Below the pieces are notes generated by a model. The model made no database searches, was not told where the DNA came from, and saw only the letters and a list, made by a program, of their open reading frames with translations. Position numbers and translations under genes: made by a program. This document shows, in pieces, positions 34,768 through 43,990 of a stretch of 64,000 bases of DNA (the stretch's first letter is position 1; every line of letters starts with the position of its first letter). The DNA comes from Chryseobacterium paridis (lineage in GTDB: Bacteria; Bacteroidota; Bacteroidia; Flavobacteriales; Weeksellaceae): positions 558,001 through 622,000 of the forward strand of contig NZ_JAENHK010000010.1 of assembly GCF_016595215.1 (NCBI RefSeq), read 5' to 3'.

Positions 34768-37698
34768 TTAGTTTTTAATGAATCTCTTAGCGGTTTCACC
34801 AATTTGTATCATGTAAGCACCTTTGATAAGATGATTGACATTCACTGCGCCTCTTTCAAGTTTTCCTGAGCTGATCAGTTTTCCAGCCATATCGAAGATT
34901 TTATATTCTTCTGAGGTTGTATTTGAAACATTCAGGACATCTTTTACTGGGTTAGGATATACTTTAGCACCAGTCAATAGATTCTCAGTGTTTAATATAT
35001 CTCCTTTTCCTGAGGAAACAACATTAAGCGTATAGTCTTCTACTTGTCCATACGTATAAGTTCCACAAGAAGATGATGGGATAGAGCTATACTGCATCAT
35101 TACTCTCATTCTTGTTGATCCTAATGTAGCAGAAGCCGGGATTGTAATACTTCCTGTTACTGGTGTAGTAGTAGAACCTGCTTTAGACCATGCTAGCTCT
35201 CCGCTATCTGTGAAATCACCATCCTGGTTATAGTCGATATACACAGCATAAGCTTCACTATAAACCGTTGAAGTCCATACTGGTGTTATAGAAATTGTAT
35301 AAGCGCTTCCTCTTGTTACATTCGTAGAAACAGAAGTGAAGTTTTCATACCCCGCTGTTCCTGTAGAAGTATTATTGATAGATCCGAATTTCACATTTCC
35401 GATTCTCTCATCAGCGGTATTATTTGCAGATGCTGAACAATATGTTACTGTACCACCTGCAAGTGTAGTTACACTTACAGAATTGCTATCGACAGATGTG
35501 TTTCCTGCGGCGTCTTTTGCTTTAACTTTAAAACTATAAGTAGTGGATGGACTTAAGCTTGTTACTGTATATGAAGTTGAAGCTGTAGAGCCAATTAATG
35601 AAGTTCCCTGATAAACGTCGTACCCTGTAACACCTACATTATCTGTAGCTCCACTCCATGATAGATTAGTACTTGTAGCAGTAGTTCCAGAAGCAGTAAG
35701 AGTAGGTGCGGTAGGAGCCACGGTATCTGTTCCTCCTGATCCTGCATTTACTGTAATGTTTGCATTATTTACATCAAAGAAAATATGATTAGAACCTTTA
35801 ACCATAATTCTTCCTGTTGTCGTAGAAGTATTTGGAATGGTTACAGCCTGTGTTCCATCGTTTGGAGTTCCAGCTAATAGAGTAGTCCAGGTATTTCCAC
35901 TGTCTGTAGACCATAGAATATCAACATTAGCAGCATTAACACCATTGGCGGTAGTTCCGGCAACATCCCATGTTACAGTTTGAGAAGTTCCTCCAGTATA
36001 TGTTGTTGCAGAGTTTTGAGATGATACAGTGAATGGCCCGGCTGTTGCGTTTACAGTAATTACTGCATCATCTGAATTATTTCCAGATCCTCCGGCCCTG
36101 TTATCGCGAGTGGTAAATCTGAAGTTTAGAGTTCTTGCAACATTGGATAAAGCTTCAACAGTAATTTCTGTGCCAGCTGTTGTTGTAGCACCTGTTAATA
36201 TAGAAGCCATTCTAGGGAAATACCTAACCGGAGCGGTCGTTGGAGTCCATGATCTGAATGTAGGACCAGAAGCTTTTGTTGCACTTGCGGCAGAGCTTGC
36301 TCCCGTTTGGGAAGACGAAGCATTGTCCATTTGTTCCCAGATATAAGTTAAAGAATCACCATCGGCATCTGTGCCTGTTCCTGTCAGTACGAATGGTGTT
36401 CCTTTTGGAATCGTATAATCAAGACCTGCATTAGCTGTCGGAATTGAATTTCCTGTTGCGGTGCTAACCGGACAAGTTTTAGCTTTAATGTTATTAGTAA
36501 TCTGCTGAATGCTTATTGCATGGAAAAATGCATCAGAATGGGGCTGTACATCCTGAGCTGTAATTCCTGCATATCCCATAATCGTAGATCCCGATCCAGG
36601 TTCCATATTAGCACCTGTTCCTTCGTTACTCATAGAGAAAGTATGGTTTCCTCCGAATTGATGTCCCATTTCGTGAGCTACATAGTCGATATCAAAGTTA
36701 TCACCTGAAGGAATTGCATCAGCAGGAGAGGTGTATCCACTGCCTTTAGATCCGTTGGTGCATACACAACCGATACATCCTGCATTTCCACCACCTCCGG
36801 TAGCTCCGAATAAGTGACCGATGTCGTAATTAGCTTCGCCAATTACAGAGGTTAGAGTGCTTTGAAGTTGCGAATTCCAATTATTCATGCTGCTTGAAGG
36901 AGAATAAGGATCCGTAGAAGCATTGGTGTAAATTACATCATCATTATTAGAGATTAAAACCATCTTTGCTGCGAAATCTTTTTCAAAAACACCATTTACA
37001 CGGGTCATTGTATTGTTCATTGCAGCTAAAGCATTGGCTTTTGTTCCTCCAAAATAAGTGGTGTATTCTCCGGTGCAGGAAAGAGCTAATCTGAATGTTC
37101 TTAGTTTAGCATCATCTGCGTTAGGTCTGGCTGTAAGATTGATATTACTCACCCCTTTTTGAGCAACATCAATTACAGTACATTCGAATTTGTTAAGATT
37201 GTCTTTCTTGTCAGATTTTTTGTACACGACATAAGTAGAAAGATCTTTAGTATAAGGCTCAATGAAAACTGCAGATTTATCACCGTAGATTTCCATTGAA
37301 GAAAGTCCTAATGGAGAAATACTGAAATAAACCGTAGAGTTTGAATCTCCCAGCCCATCACCGACATAAGATTTGATATCCGGATATTTGGCTGCCAGTT
37401 GAGGATCAAAGTTAGAATTTTCTCTTACTTTGAAATTCTCCATTTTCCCGTCAGAGTTTGGGAATGAAATGATGACTTCTGATTTCTCGCCAGCTGAAAG
37501 TCTTTTTGGAGCTCTTGAAAGTGCACTTTTAAGGCCATTAATATCCAGGGTGTATACCTTTGGATTATTAATATTTGTCTTGTTTTCAAAAACATTGTTG
37601 GATGTTTTTTGTGAGCTTTGAGACCAAAGACGATCGGTCTGCGCGAAAGAAATGCCCGTCATGAGAAGCACTCCAATCAGAGTTAATTGTTTTTTCAT
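34768..37698 (-). CDS. secreted reprolysin-like zinc metalloprotease with FN3, GEVED and T9SS domains (copy 3)
   Basis: I place the start at 37698, giving MKKQLTLIGVLLMTG and 976 aa. This matches the two paralogues and puts a signal peptide at the N-terminus. An upstream in-frame ATG at 37758 would bury it. The catalytic part (HEMGHQFGGNH) and beta domains match copy 2. About 240 extra residues precede the T9SS domain: a fibronectin type III domain (APTAPTLTASG to VTTLAGG) and a GEVED-type domain ending YGQVEDYTLNV. These extra domains may bind substrate or glycans. It is the first of the three copies in the direction of transcription. Confidence 0.92.
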   Translation of the reverse strand: MKKQLTLIGVLLMTGISFAQTDRLWSQSSQKTSNNVFENKTNINNPKVYTLDINGLKSALSRAPKRLSAGEKSEVIISFPNSDGKMENFKVRENSNFDPQLAAKYPDIKSYVGDGLGDSNSTVYFSISPLGLSSMEIYGDKSAVFIEPYTKDLSTYVVYKKSDKKDNLNKFECTVIDVAQKGVSNINLTARPNADDAKLRTFRLALSCTGEYTTYFGGTKANALAAMNNTMTRVNGVFEKDFAAKMVLISNNDDVIYTNASTDPYSPSSSMNNWNSQLQSTLTSVIGEANYDIGHLFGATGGGGNAGCIGCVCTNGSKGSGYTSPADAIPSGDNFDIDYVAHEMGHQFGGNHTFSMSNEGTGANMEPGSGSTIMGYAGITAQDVQPHSDAFFHAISIQQITNNIKAKTCPVSTATGNSIPTANAGLDYTIPKGTPFVLTGTGTDADGDSLTYIWEQMDNASSSQTGASSAASATKASGPTFRSWTPTTAPVRYFPRMASILTGATTTAGTEITVEALSNVARTLNFRFTTRDNRAGGSGNNSDDAVITVNATAGPFTVSSQNSATTYTGGTSQTVTWDVAGTTANGVNAANVDILWSTDSGNTWTTLLAGTPNDGTQAVTIPNTSTTTGRIMVKGSNHIFFDVNNANITVNAGSGGTDTVAPTAPTLTASGTTATSTNLSWSGATDNVGVTGYDVYQGTSLIGSTASTSYTVTSLSPSTTYSFKVKAKDAAGNTSVDSNSVSVTTLAGGTVTYCSASANNTADERIGNVKFGSINNTSTGTAGYENFTSVSTNVTRGSAYTISITPVWTSTVYSEAYAVYIDYNQDGDFTDSGELAWSKAGSTTTPVTGSITIPASATLGSTRMRVMMQYSSIPSSSCGTYTYGQVEDYTLNVVSSGKGDILNTENLLTGAKVYPNPVKDVLNVSNTTSEEYKIFDMAGKLISSGKLERGAVNVNHLIKGAYMIQIGETAKRFIKN
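36239..36510. repeat. 272-bp segment identical to 33219-33490
   Basis: Partner of the identical stretch in copy 2. The first difference is at 36511 (G here, A at 33491). Confidence 0.85.
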
Positions 37699-37725
37699 AA
37701 AATATTTGTTTTGATTGTGGAATAT

Positions 37726-37733
37726 CAAAGCTA
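37726..37733 (-). promoter_or_regulatory. -7 box of metalloprotease copy 3 (TAGCTTTG)
   Basis: A perfect TAnnTTTG, 27 nt upstream of the chosen start codon. That distance supports the start at 37698. Confidence 0.6.
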
Positions 37734-37846
37734 ATAAAAAATTCATTACGAAAAACAAAATTATTTAAGAATATTTTTGAATATAGATCTAGTATATTAT
37801 TCAATACATTGAATATCCTTTAATTTTTATTGTATCAAAAAAAGAA

Positions 37847-37875
37847 AATAGTACACGCAAAATACGTGTACTATT
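37847..37875 (-). terminator. terminator of the DinB-like gene
   Basis: AATAGTACACG (37847-37857) pairs with CGTGTACTATT (37865-37875), followed by a T-rich tail on the minus strand. Confidence 0.75.
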
Positions 37876-37899
37876 CATTTATTGGTGAAATAATTCTAA

Positions 37900-38397
37900 T
37901 TATATTTTATCATCGGCGGTGGGTCCGTACATTCCCGGAACTTTATTTCCGGTTGATCTTAAATAAACAACCAATTCGCCTCTATGATGGTATAAATGAT
38001 TAAACAAAAATCCTCTGATTACCTGAACTTTTGGAGTAGGAGGGAATAATATTTTCCCGTGTATCTCCATTTTCCAATTATTGAGATAGGTATTCTCATC
38101 AGAATTTTCTAAAACCCTTTGAGCTGTTGTGACATTCTCTTCAAATTTAGCTAAGATATTTGCTGCTTTAGAAATATCTCCTTTATCATATTGATAAACT
38201 CCCATATCAAAAACATCCTGATTGAAAGTATATTCATACCAGTTGTAAATTTCAGAAATATGAGATGCCAATTGAGCTGTTGTCCAATTTTTCTCAGAAG
38301 GTTTCCAATCCAGAGCACTGTCAGGAATTGCTTTTAAAATTTGTCTGGTATTTTCTGCTTCATGCAGAAATTCCCCTAAAAGTGCTTGTTTAATCAT
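37900..38397 (-). CDS. DinB-family putative metal-dependent enzyme
   Basis: A 165-aa four-helix-bundle protein of the DinB/YfiT-like superfamily. It has the typical WTTAQLASHISEIYNWY helix and the C-terminal LYHHRGELVVYLR motif, giving three histidines for a metal site. Other members are thiol transferases or hydrolases. It starts 14 nt after the acyl-CoA dehydrogenase stop and is probably co-transcribed with it. The substrate is unknown. Confidence 0.8.
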   Translation of the reverse strand: MIKQALLGEFLHEAENTRQILKAIPDSALDWKPSEKNWTTAQLASHISEIYNWYEYTFNQDVFDMGVYQYDKGDISKAANILAKFEENVTTAQRVLENSDENTYLNNWKMEIHGKILFPPTPKVQVIRGFLFNHLYHHRGELVVYLRSTGNKVPGMYGPTADDKI

Positions 38398-38411
38398 GAT
38401 AAAGAAATTAA

Positions 38412-39551
38412 TTATTGAGTAATATCTCTTCCAATCACTAATCTTTGTATTTCAGAAGTTCCTTCTCCAATAGTACAAAGTTTAGCATCTCTATAATATT
38501 TTTCAGCCGGGAAATCTTTTGTATATCCATAACCTCCAAAGATCTGAACGGCATTGTTCGCAATTCTTACACAAGCTTCAGAAGCAAATAATTTTGCCAT
38601 TGCTCCTTCCTTTGTCATTTTTTGCTTTGCATCCTTTAATGTACACGCTCTGTGAATTAAAAGTTCAGCCGCATCAATTTCTGTTGCCATATCAGCAAGC
38701 ATAAAATTGATTGCCTGGAAATTAGAAATAGCTTTTCCAAACTGATGTCTTTCCTTCGCATATTTTAAAGCAGCTTTATAAGCTCCTCTTCCAGTTCCTA
38801 AACTTAAAGCTGCGATTGAAATTCTACCTCCATCAAGAATTTTCATAGCCTGTTTGAACCCTTCTCCAACTTCTCCTAAACGGTGGGAATCTGGTACACG
38901 TACATTATCAAAGATTAATTCTGCAGTTTCAGAAGCACGCATTCCTAATTTGTTTTCTTTCTTTCCAGAAGTAAAACCAGGCATACCTTTTTCTAAAACA
39001 AAAGCAGTAGAGTTATTTTTAGCACCCTTTTCTCCTGTTCTTGTCATTACTACAGCAATTTCACCTGAAATAGCGTGAGTAATAAAGTTTTTAGCTCCGT
39101 TTATGATCCAATCGTCGCCATCTCTTACTGCAGTAGTAGACATTCCTCCGGAATCTGATCCTGTATTATGTTCCGTTAGCCCCCAAGCTCCTAGTACTTT
39201 ACCAGTAGCCAGCTGAGGAAGCCATCTATGTCTTTGTTCTTCATTTCCAAATTCATAAATATGATTCGTACATAATGAATTGTGTGCTGCTAGAGAAAGC
39301 CCGATAGAAGGATCTACTTGTGAGATTTCATCGAGAATAGTAACATACTCATGGTAACCAAGGCCGGAACCTCCATACTGCTCAGGAACAACAATTCCCA
39401 TAAAACCCATTTCTCCTAGCTGATGAAATAAATCTTTAGGAAAAGTCTGGCTCTCATCCCAATCCATAATATTGGGTCTGATATTTTTCTCAGCAAATTC
39501 TTTTGCCGTTTCTGCAATCATTTTAATGTTGTCAGCAATCTCGGTATTCAT
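38412..39551 (-). CDS. acyl-CoA dehydrogenase
   Basis: A 379-aa FAD enzyme of fatty-acid or branched-chain acyl-CoA oxidation. Conserved segments are GLTEHNTGSDSGG (FAD/substrate), KLGMRASETAELIFDNVRVP, RHQFGKAISNFQAINFMLADM and IFGGYGYTKDFPAEKYYRDAK. The catalytic base is the glutamate in CTIGEGTSEIQR. Its short-chain preference cannot be told from sequence alone. It shares a transcript with the DinB-like gene. Confidence 0.93.
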   Translation of the reverse strand: MNTEIADNIKMIAETAKEFAEKNIRPNIMDWDESQTFPKDLFHQLGEMGFMGIVVPEQYGGSGLGYHEYVTILDEISQVDPSIGLSLAAHNSLCTNHIYEFGNEEQRHRWLPQLATGKVLGAWGLTEHNTGSDSGGMSTTAVRDGDDWIINGAKNFITHAISGEIAVVMTRTGEKGAKNNSTAFVLEKGMPGFTSGKKENKLGMRASETAELIFDNVRVPDSHRLGEVGEGFKQAMKILDGGRISIAALSLGTGRGAYKAALKYAKERHQFGKAISNFQAINFMLADMATEIDAAELLIHRACTLKDAKQKMTKEGAMAKLFASEACVRIANNAVQIFGGYGYTKDFPAEKYYRDAKLCTIGEGTSEIQRLVIGRDITQ

Positions 39552-39741
39552 AAAGTAAATAGTTAGTTCTCAAAGATACTTAAATTGTGGAAATACTAAA
39601 ATAAATTATTCTGTATGCAGTATTACGATTGCAATAATTTAATTATCAGTTTTTTATGAGAGGTAATTTAATGTTTTTTTAATATGGATGATGCAGATTC
39701 AAAAAATATATTTTTCTACTTTACAATTCCAAATTTTATGT

Positions 39742-41622
39742 ATGAAAAAAGTTTTACTCTCAATTATTTTGTTTTCGTCATCCATTTATGCTCAAATTCC
39801 TGCGGGATATTATGATGGAACAACCGGGCTTACAGGATATGCCCTTAAATCGAAATTACATGATATTATTTCGGTTAAAAATATCAGCTGGAACTATGGT
39901 GATCTTCCCGATTATTATAATCAAACGGATCTTGACATTTATTATGATCATGGAATCAGTAACACTACCTTATTACTGGACATGTATTCGGAAATTCCAA
40001 CAGGACCGGATGCTTACGAATATACTTCTGCTCAGTTAATATCCAGTGCTAATGCGGAAGGATTAGGATATAACAGAGAGCATATGATGCCTCAAAGTAC
40101 TTTTTATAGTAATTATCCCATGTATTCTGATTTGTTTTACGTAGTTCCGACAGATGCAAGAATCAACCAGCTAAGAAGTAATTACCCGTATGGAATATCA
40201 AGCACAGCGCCTTCCAACGTATATTACACATTTACCAATTCCTCAAAAATCGGACGGAGTGCTATTCCCAATTATGTATATACAGGTCGCGTTTATGAAC
40301 CTATTGATGAGTTTAAAGGTGATATAGCAAGAAGTCTGCTGTACTTTGCAGTTCGATATGAAGGGAAATTAGGGACTTTTAAATTTAATAATAACACCAA
40401 TCCTGCATCTGATACCAACCCTTTGGATGGAACAGAAGAGAAAGCGTTTGATGATGCATATATAGCGATGCTTATTCAGTGGCACACACAGGATCCTGTT
40501 TCTCAAAGAGAAATCGATAGAAATAATTCGGTTTATGCCATCCAGAAAAACAGAAACCCATTTATTGACCATCCACAATGGGTGAACGCTATCTGGAACC
40601 AAACCCCTAATGTTGATGTTCCTTTAGCTCCTTCTAATCTGGCGGTAACTCAGACAAGCGCTTATTTTGCTAATTTAAGTTGGTCACCCAGTCTAAGTCC
40701 GGATGTTATCGGATATAAAGTTTATCAAAATGGAACATTGGTAGGCTCGACAAGAAATTCTTCTATTACTATTGATCATTTATTGCCTTCTACATCTTAT
40801 AGTTTTACAGTTAAGGCTTATGATAATGGATATTTATATTCTCAGGATAGTAATGTTCTTTCGGTAAACACGATTGCTTCTGATGTATATGCTAAAGATT
40901 TATTTGTTTCTAAATATTTAGAAGGAAGTTCCAATAACAAAGCAATAGAAATCACAAACAGAACAGGGCATCCTGTTAATCTAAGTGATTACAGATTATC
41001 GATTCAGTTTTCATCAAGTACTACAGGAAGTTACTATTTTCCGGCTCCTTATGAGTTTGAAGGTGTTATACAGAATAATGAAGCTTTTGTTATTTTAAAT
41101 CCTCATGCTAATTTTTCCTGTTTTACCAATAATGATGCAAAGTTCGTTACAGCTGCACCTCAAATGATGTTTTCAGGAAATCAATATGTTGAACTGGCTT
41201 ACAAGACAACAACAGTGGATGCTATCGGGGTGAAATTTCAATCGAACGCTTCTGTATTAAGTAATGTTTCTCTTTACAGAAAAGCAGGAGTTAACCAACC
41301 GACATCTTCTTTTGATAGTAATGAATGGAATATTCATCCAAGTGATTATTGTGAGGATCTGGGCACTTTATCGTTACCGGATGTCCGTTATGTAGATAAC
41401 GAAGAGTTGAAAATTTATCCTAATCCAGCTCATGAAAATATATTTGTCAGTGGAAAAACAGAAAATATTGAAACAGCACAGATAATAGACTGGACAGGTC
41501 AACTTTTACTTACTGAAAAAATGCCATTTAAAAATAAGAGAAATATTTCGATACAGAATTTACAATCAGGAATGTATTTGCTGAAACTGGATAATAAAAC
41601 ATATAAATTCATTAAGAAATAA
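39742..41622 (+). CDS. secreted endonuclease I-family nuclease with FN3, lamin-tail and T9SS domains
   Basis: I start at 39742 (MKKVLLSIIL, signal peptide cut after YAQ). An in-frame ATG at 39688 would add 18 residues before the signal. Domains in order: endonuclease I/His-Me-finger nuclease (about 20-285, with NREHMMPQS, H114), fibronectin type III (about 290-378), lamin-tail domain (about 385-530, starting DLFVSKYLEGSSNNKAIEI) and a T9SS sorting domain from YPNPAHEN. The 627-aa protein should be secreted and degrade DNA or RNA outside the cell, for nutrients or biofilm breakdown. Confidence 0.9.
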   Translation: MKKVLLSIILFSSSIYAQIPAGYYDGTTGLTGYALKSKLHDIISVKNISWNYGDLPDYYNQTDLDIYYDHGISNTTLLLDMYSEIPTGPDAYEYTSAQLISSANAEGLGYNREHMMPQSTFYSNYPMYSDLFYVVPTDARINQLRSNYPYGISSTAPSNVYYTFTNSSKIGRSAIPNYVYTGRVYEPIDEFKGDIARSLLYFAVRYEGKLGTFKFNNNTNPASDTNPLDGTEEKAFDDAYIAMLIQWHTQDPVSQREIDRNNSVYAIQKNRNPFIDHPQWVNAIWNQTPNVDVPLAPSNLAVTQTSAYFANLSWSPSLSPDVIGYKVYQNGTLVGSTRNSSITIDHLLPSTSYSFTVKAYDNGYLYSQDSNVLSVNTIASDVYAKDLFVSKYLEGSSNNKAIEITNRTGHPVNLSDYRLSIQFSSSTTGSYYFPAPYEFEGVIQNNEAFVILNPHANFSCFTNNDAKFVTAAPQMMFSGNQYVELAYKTTTVDAIGVKFQSNASVLSNVSLYRKAGVNQPTSSFDSNEWNIHPSDYCEDLGTLSLPDVRYVDNEELKIYPNPAHENIFVSGKTENIETAQIIDWTGQLLLTEKMPFKNKRNISIQNLQSGMYLLKLDNKTYKFIKK

Positions 41623-41740
41623 GGTTGTAAATTTTGATATTATAAATAATAAGTAGATAAAAATATTCTAAAATGACATTTATAATATGTAATTTATAAT
41701 TCGTAAATCTCATAAAATCTTCTGTTTAAGAGGTAATCGA

Positions 41741-41818
41741 TATAAGCAGATTCACTAATAATTAATATCTATAAGTGTTTCTGCTTATATCTTTTATTTA
41801 TAAGTAATTATGCTTATA
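41741..41818. promoter_or_regulatory. three tandem operators with exact 29-bp period upstream of satD
   Basis: The site is TATAAG-N8-CTTATA. Perfect copies are at 41770-41789 and 41799-41818. A third, at 41741-41760, has one mismatch (CTAATA in the second half). All three start exactly 29 bp apart. The last copy overlaps the -7 box of satD, so binding there should block transcription. The regulator may be the SatD-family protein itself, which carries a C-terminal helix-turn-helix. That link is inferred. Confidence 0.75.
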
Positions 41819-41822
41819 TTTG
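41815..41822 (+). promoter_or_regulatory. satD promoter -7 box (TATATTTG)
   Basis: A perfect TAnnTTTG overlapping the third operator. Only 4 nt separate it from the ATG at 41827, so the mRNA would be leaderless or nearly so. Confidence 0.6.
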
Positions 41823-41826
41823 CAAA

Positions 41827-42432
41827 ATGATAGCGGTCATCACCGGTGATATTATAAATTCGCAACATGCAGACACAGAAGTTTGGATTACCAAACTAAA
41901 GAATCTCCTGGAGAATTGGGGGAGCTCACCGCTCACATGGGAAATTTACAGAGGAGATGAGTTTCAGTTCAAATGTACTATCGATGAAGTTTTCTGGTGT
42001 TTTCTAGCCATAAAATCTGTTATAAAAAGTCAGGAAAATTTAGATGTAAGAATGGCGATTGGCATTGGAGAAGAGAATTTTTCATCCGATAAAATCACAG
42101 AATCTAATGGAACAGCTTACGTGTATTCCGGAAGGTTATTAAATGGCTTAAAGAGTGACGGAGATACTGTTGCTATTAAAACCTCCAATGAGGCTGTAGA
42201 CAGAGATCTCAATATGCTCCTGAAATGGTCTTCGAAAGATTTTGATAAATGGACTATGGCTACAGCAGAAATTATTCATGAGATGATCATGAATGAAGAC
42301 ATCACACAAGAAGATCTGGCTAAAAAATTTGCAATCTCACAATCTTCGGTAAGCCAGAGGTTGAAACGTGCAAATTATGACCTTATCATAGAAACAAATC
42401 AATATTTTAGAAAGAAAATTTCAGAACTGTAA
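41827..42432 (+). CDS. SatD-family protein with C-terminal helix-turn-helix
   Basis: A 201-aa protein that begins MIAVITGDIINSQ, the start typical of the SatD family (named from a streptococcal operon; biochemical role unknown). WEIYRGDEFQFK and VRMAIGIGEENF are further conserved points. Residues about 155-185 (EDITQEDLAKKFAISQSSVSQRLKRA, split over two helices) form a helix-turn-helix of a DNA-binding type. With operators directly upstream, self-regulation is plausible. DUF3307 follows 2 bases after the stop, a pairing that suggests one functional unit. Confidence 0.8.
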   Translation: MIAVITGDIINSQHADTEVWITKLKNLLENWGSSPLTWEIYRGDEFQFKCTIDEVFWCFLAIKSVIKSQENLDVRMAIGIGEENFSSDKITESNGTAYVYSGRLLNGLKSDGDTVAIKTSNEAVDRDLNMLLKWSSKDFDKWTMATAEIIHEMIMNEDITQEDLAKKFAISQSSVSQRLKRANYDLIIETNQYFRKKISEL

Positions 42433-42434
42433 AA

Positions 42435-43130
42435 ATGATCTTCACTAAACTCATATTGGCACATCTACTCGGAGATTTTATTCTTCAGCCAAATTCATGG
42501 GTTGCTGATAAGGAGAATCGTAAGCTAAAAAGCAAGTTTCTCTATTTTCATGTTCTTATTCATACTGTTTTAACTTTTATTTTTCTTTGGGATATAAACC
42601 TTTGGTGGGTTGCTGCTTTAGTAGGTGTTTCTCACTTTATTATTGATGCCTCTAAACTGAGCTTCCAAAATATTAAAACAAAGAAAAGGTGGTTTTTTAT
42701 TGATCAGTTTCTTCACATCCTTGTTATTTTAGGAATTTCATGGTATTATAAAGAATTTGATGTAAGTATTCTACAGAATCCGGAGTTTCTAAAAATACTA
42801 ATGGCAATTTTGTTTTTGACAACTCCTTCATCTATTATCATTAAAATATTATTGTCTTCATGGACTCCGGTTGCTGAAGCACAAAACAATATACAAACCG
42901 AATCTTTAACAAGTGCCGGAAAATATATAGGGATCTTGGAACGTTTACTGGTATTCATTTTTATTTTAGTGAATCATTGGGAAGGCGTAGGTTTTATGGT
43001 TGCTGCAAAATCTGTTTTCAGATTCAGTGATCTTGCTCAGGCTAAACAACGAAAGTTAACCGAATACGTGCTTGTGGGAACACTTTTAAGTTTTGGAATG
43101 GCAGTTTTAACAGGAATTTTAATTAAATAA
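42435..43130 (+). CDS. DUF3307 family integral membrane protein
   Basis: A 231-aa protein with about six hydrophobic spans. It starts MIFTKLILAHLLGDFILQPNSWV and has the conserved HVLIHTVLTF and HFIIDASKL segments with histidines and aspartates close to membrane borders, as in other DUF3307 proteins. The function is unknown. It starts 2 bases after the SatD-family stop, so the two are co-transcribed. purC begins 32 nt downstream with no promoter box seen between. Confidence 0.8.
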   Translation: MIFTKLILAHLLGDFILQPNSWVADKENRKLKSKFLYFHVLIHTVLTFIFLWDINLWWVAALVGVSHFIIDASKLSFQNIKTKKRWFFIDQFLHILVILGISWYYKEFDVSILQNPEFLKILMAILFLTTPSSIIIKILLSSWTPVAEAQNNIQTESLTSAGKYIGILERLLVFIFILVNHWEGVGFMVAAKSVFRFSDLAQAKQRKLTEYVLVGTLLSFGMAVLTGILIK

Positions 43131-43162
43131 TAATAAATCTAACTATAAAGACAATTTAGAAA

Positions 43163-43882
43163 ATGGAAAAGAAAGAAATGTTGTACGAAGGTAAGGCTAA
43201 ACAAGTGTTTGCTACCGATAATCCTGATCAAGTAGTAGTTCGTTTTAAGGATGATGCTACCGCTTTTAATGCTCAGAAAAGAGGACAGGTTGATTTGAAA
43301 GGCGAAATGAACAACGCGATCACAACTTTGATTTTTGAGTACTTAAATGAAAAAGGGATTAAAACTCATTTCATTAAACAATTGGACGAAAGAGAACAAT
43401 TGGTAAAAAAAGTATCCATTATTCCTTTAGAAATGGTTGTAAGAAACTATTCTGCGGGAAGTATGGCTCAAAGATTAGGGGTGGAAGAAGGAATAAAATC
43501 ACCAGTAACGATCTTTGATATCTGTTATAAAAAAGATGAATTAGGAGATCCGCTAATCAATGATCACCATGCTGTTTTCTTAGGTGCAGCTACCTATGAA
43601 GAACTTGATGAGATGTACGAGCTGACTTCTGATATCAATGAAATTTTGATCGATCTGTTTGATAAGATGAACATTATCCTTGTAGACTTCAAGATTGAGT
43701 TAGGTAAAACTTCAGATGGTGAGATCATCTTAGCTGATGAAATTTCTCCTGATACTTGTAGATTATGGGATAAAGATACCATGAAGAAGTTAGATAAAGA
43801 CAGATTCAGAAGAGACTTAGGCGAGGTAACTGAAGCTTATGTTGAAATCTACAACAGATTGAAAGCTTTACTTAATAAGTAA
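43163..43882 (+). CDS. purC: phosphoribosylaminoimidazole-succinocarboxamide synthase
   Basis: SAICAR synthase adds aspartate to CAIR with ATP in purine synthesis. The 239-aa length is normal. It begins [12 protein letters not shown] (the ATP-binding GKAK loop), with [15 protein letters not shown] and [14 protein letters not shown] in the C-terminal half. It lies between the SatD/DUF3307 pair and purF on the same strand, so read-through from the satD promoter is possible. Confidence 0.97.
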   Translation: MEKKEMLYEGKAKQVFATDNPDQVVVRFKDDATAFNAQKRGQVDLKGEMNNAITTLIFEYLNEKGIKTHFIKQLDEREQLVKKVSIIPLEMVVRNYSAGSMAQRLGVEEGIKSPVTIFDICYKKDELGDPLINDHHAVFLGAATYEELDEMYELTSDINEILIDLFDKMNIILVDFKIELGKTSDGEIILADEISPDTCRLWDKDTMKKLDKDRFRRDLGEVTEAYVEIYNRLKALLNK

Positions 43883-43990
43883 GAGTATAGACAAAAGACC
43901 AGGTGTTCAATTATCTATTTAACATAATATTTAATTTTTCATCTAACTTAAGAATCTATCAAAATAAAATCTAGATTAGAAAAAATAGAA

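Noticed and set aside
36029..36346. Open frame on the plus strand opposite metalloprotease copy 3
   Set aside because: A shadow of the protease gene; a similar shadow in another copy (30582-30845) only reflects the copied sequence.
37699..37758. Longer start for metalloprotease copy 3
   Set aside because: It would precede the signal peptide by 20 residues; both paralogues start at the MKKQL methionine and the -7 box lies inside the extension.
41741..41818. CRISPR-like array before satD
   Set aside because: The repeats are palindromic 20-mers with only 9-bp gaps between them, far too short for spacers; operators fit better.
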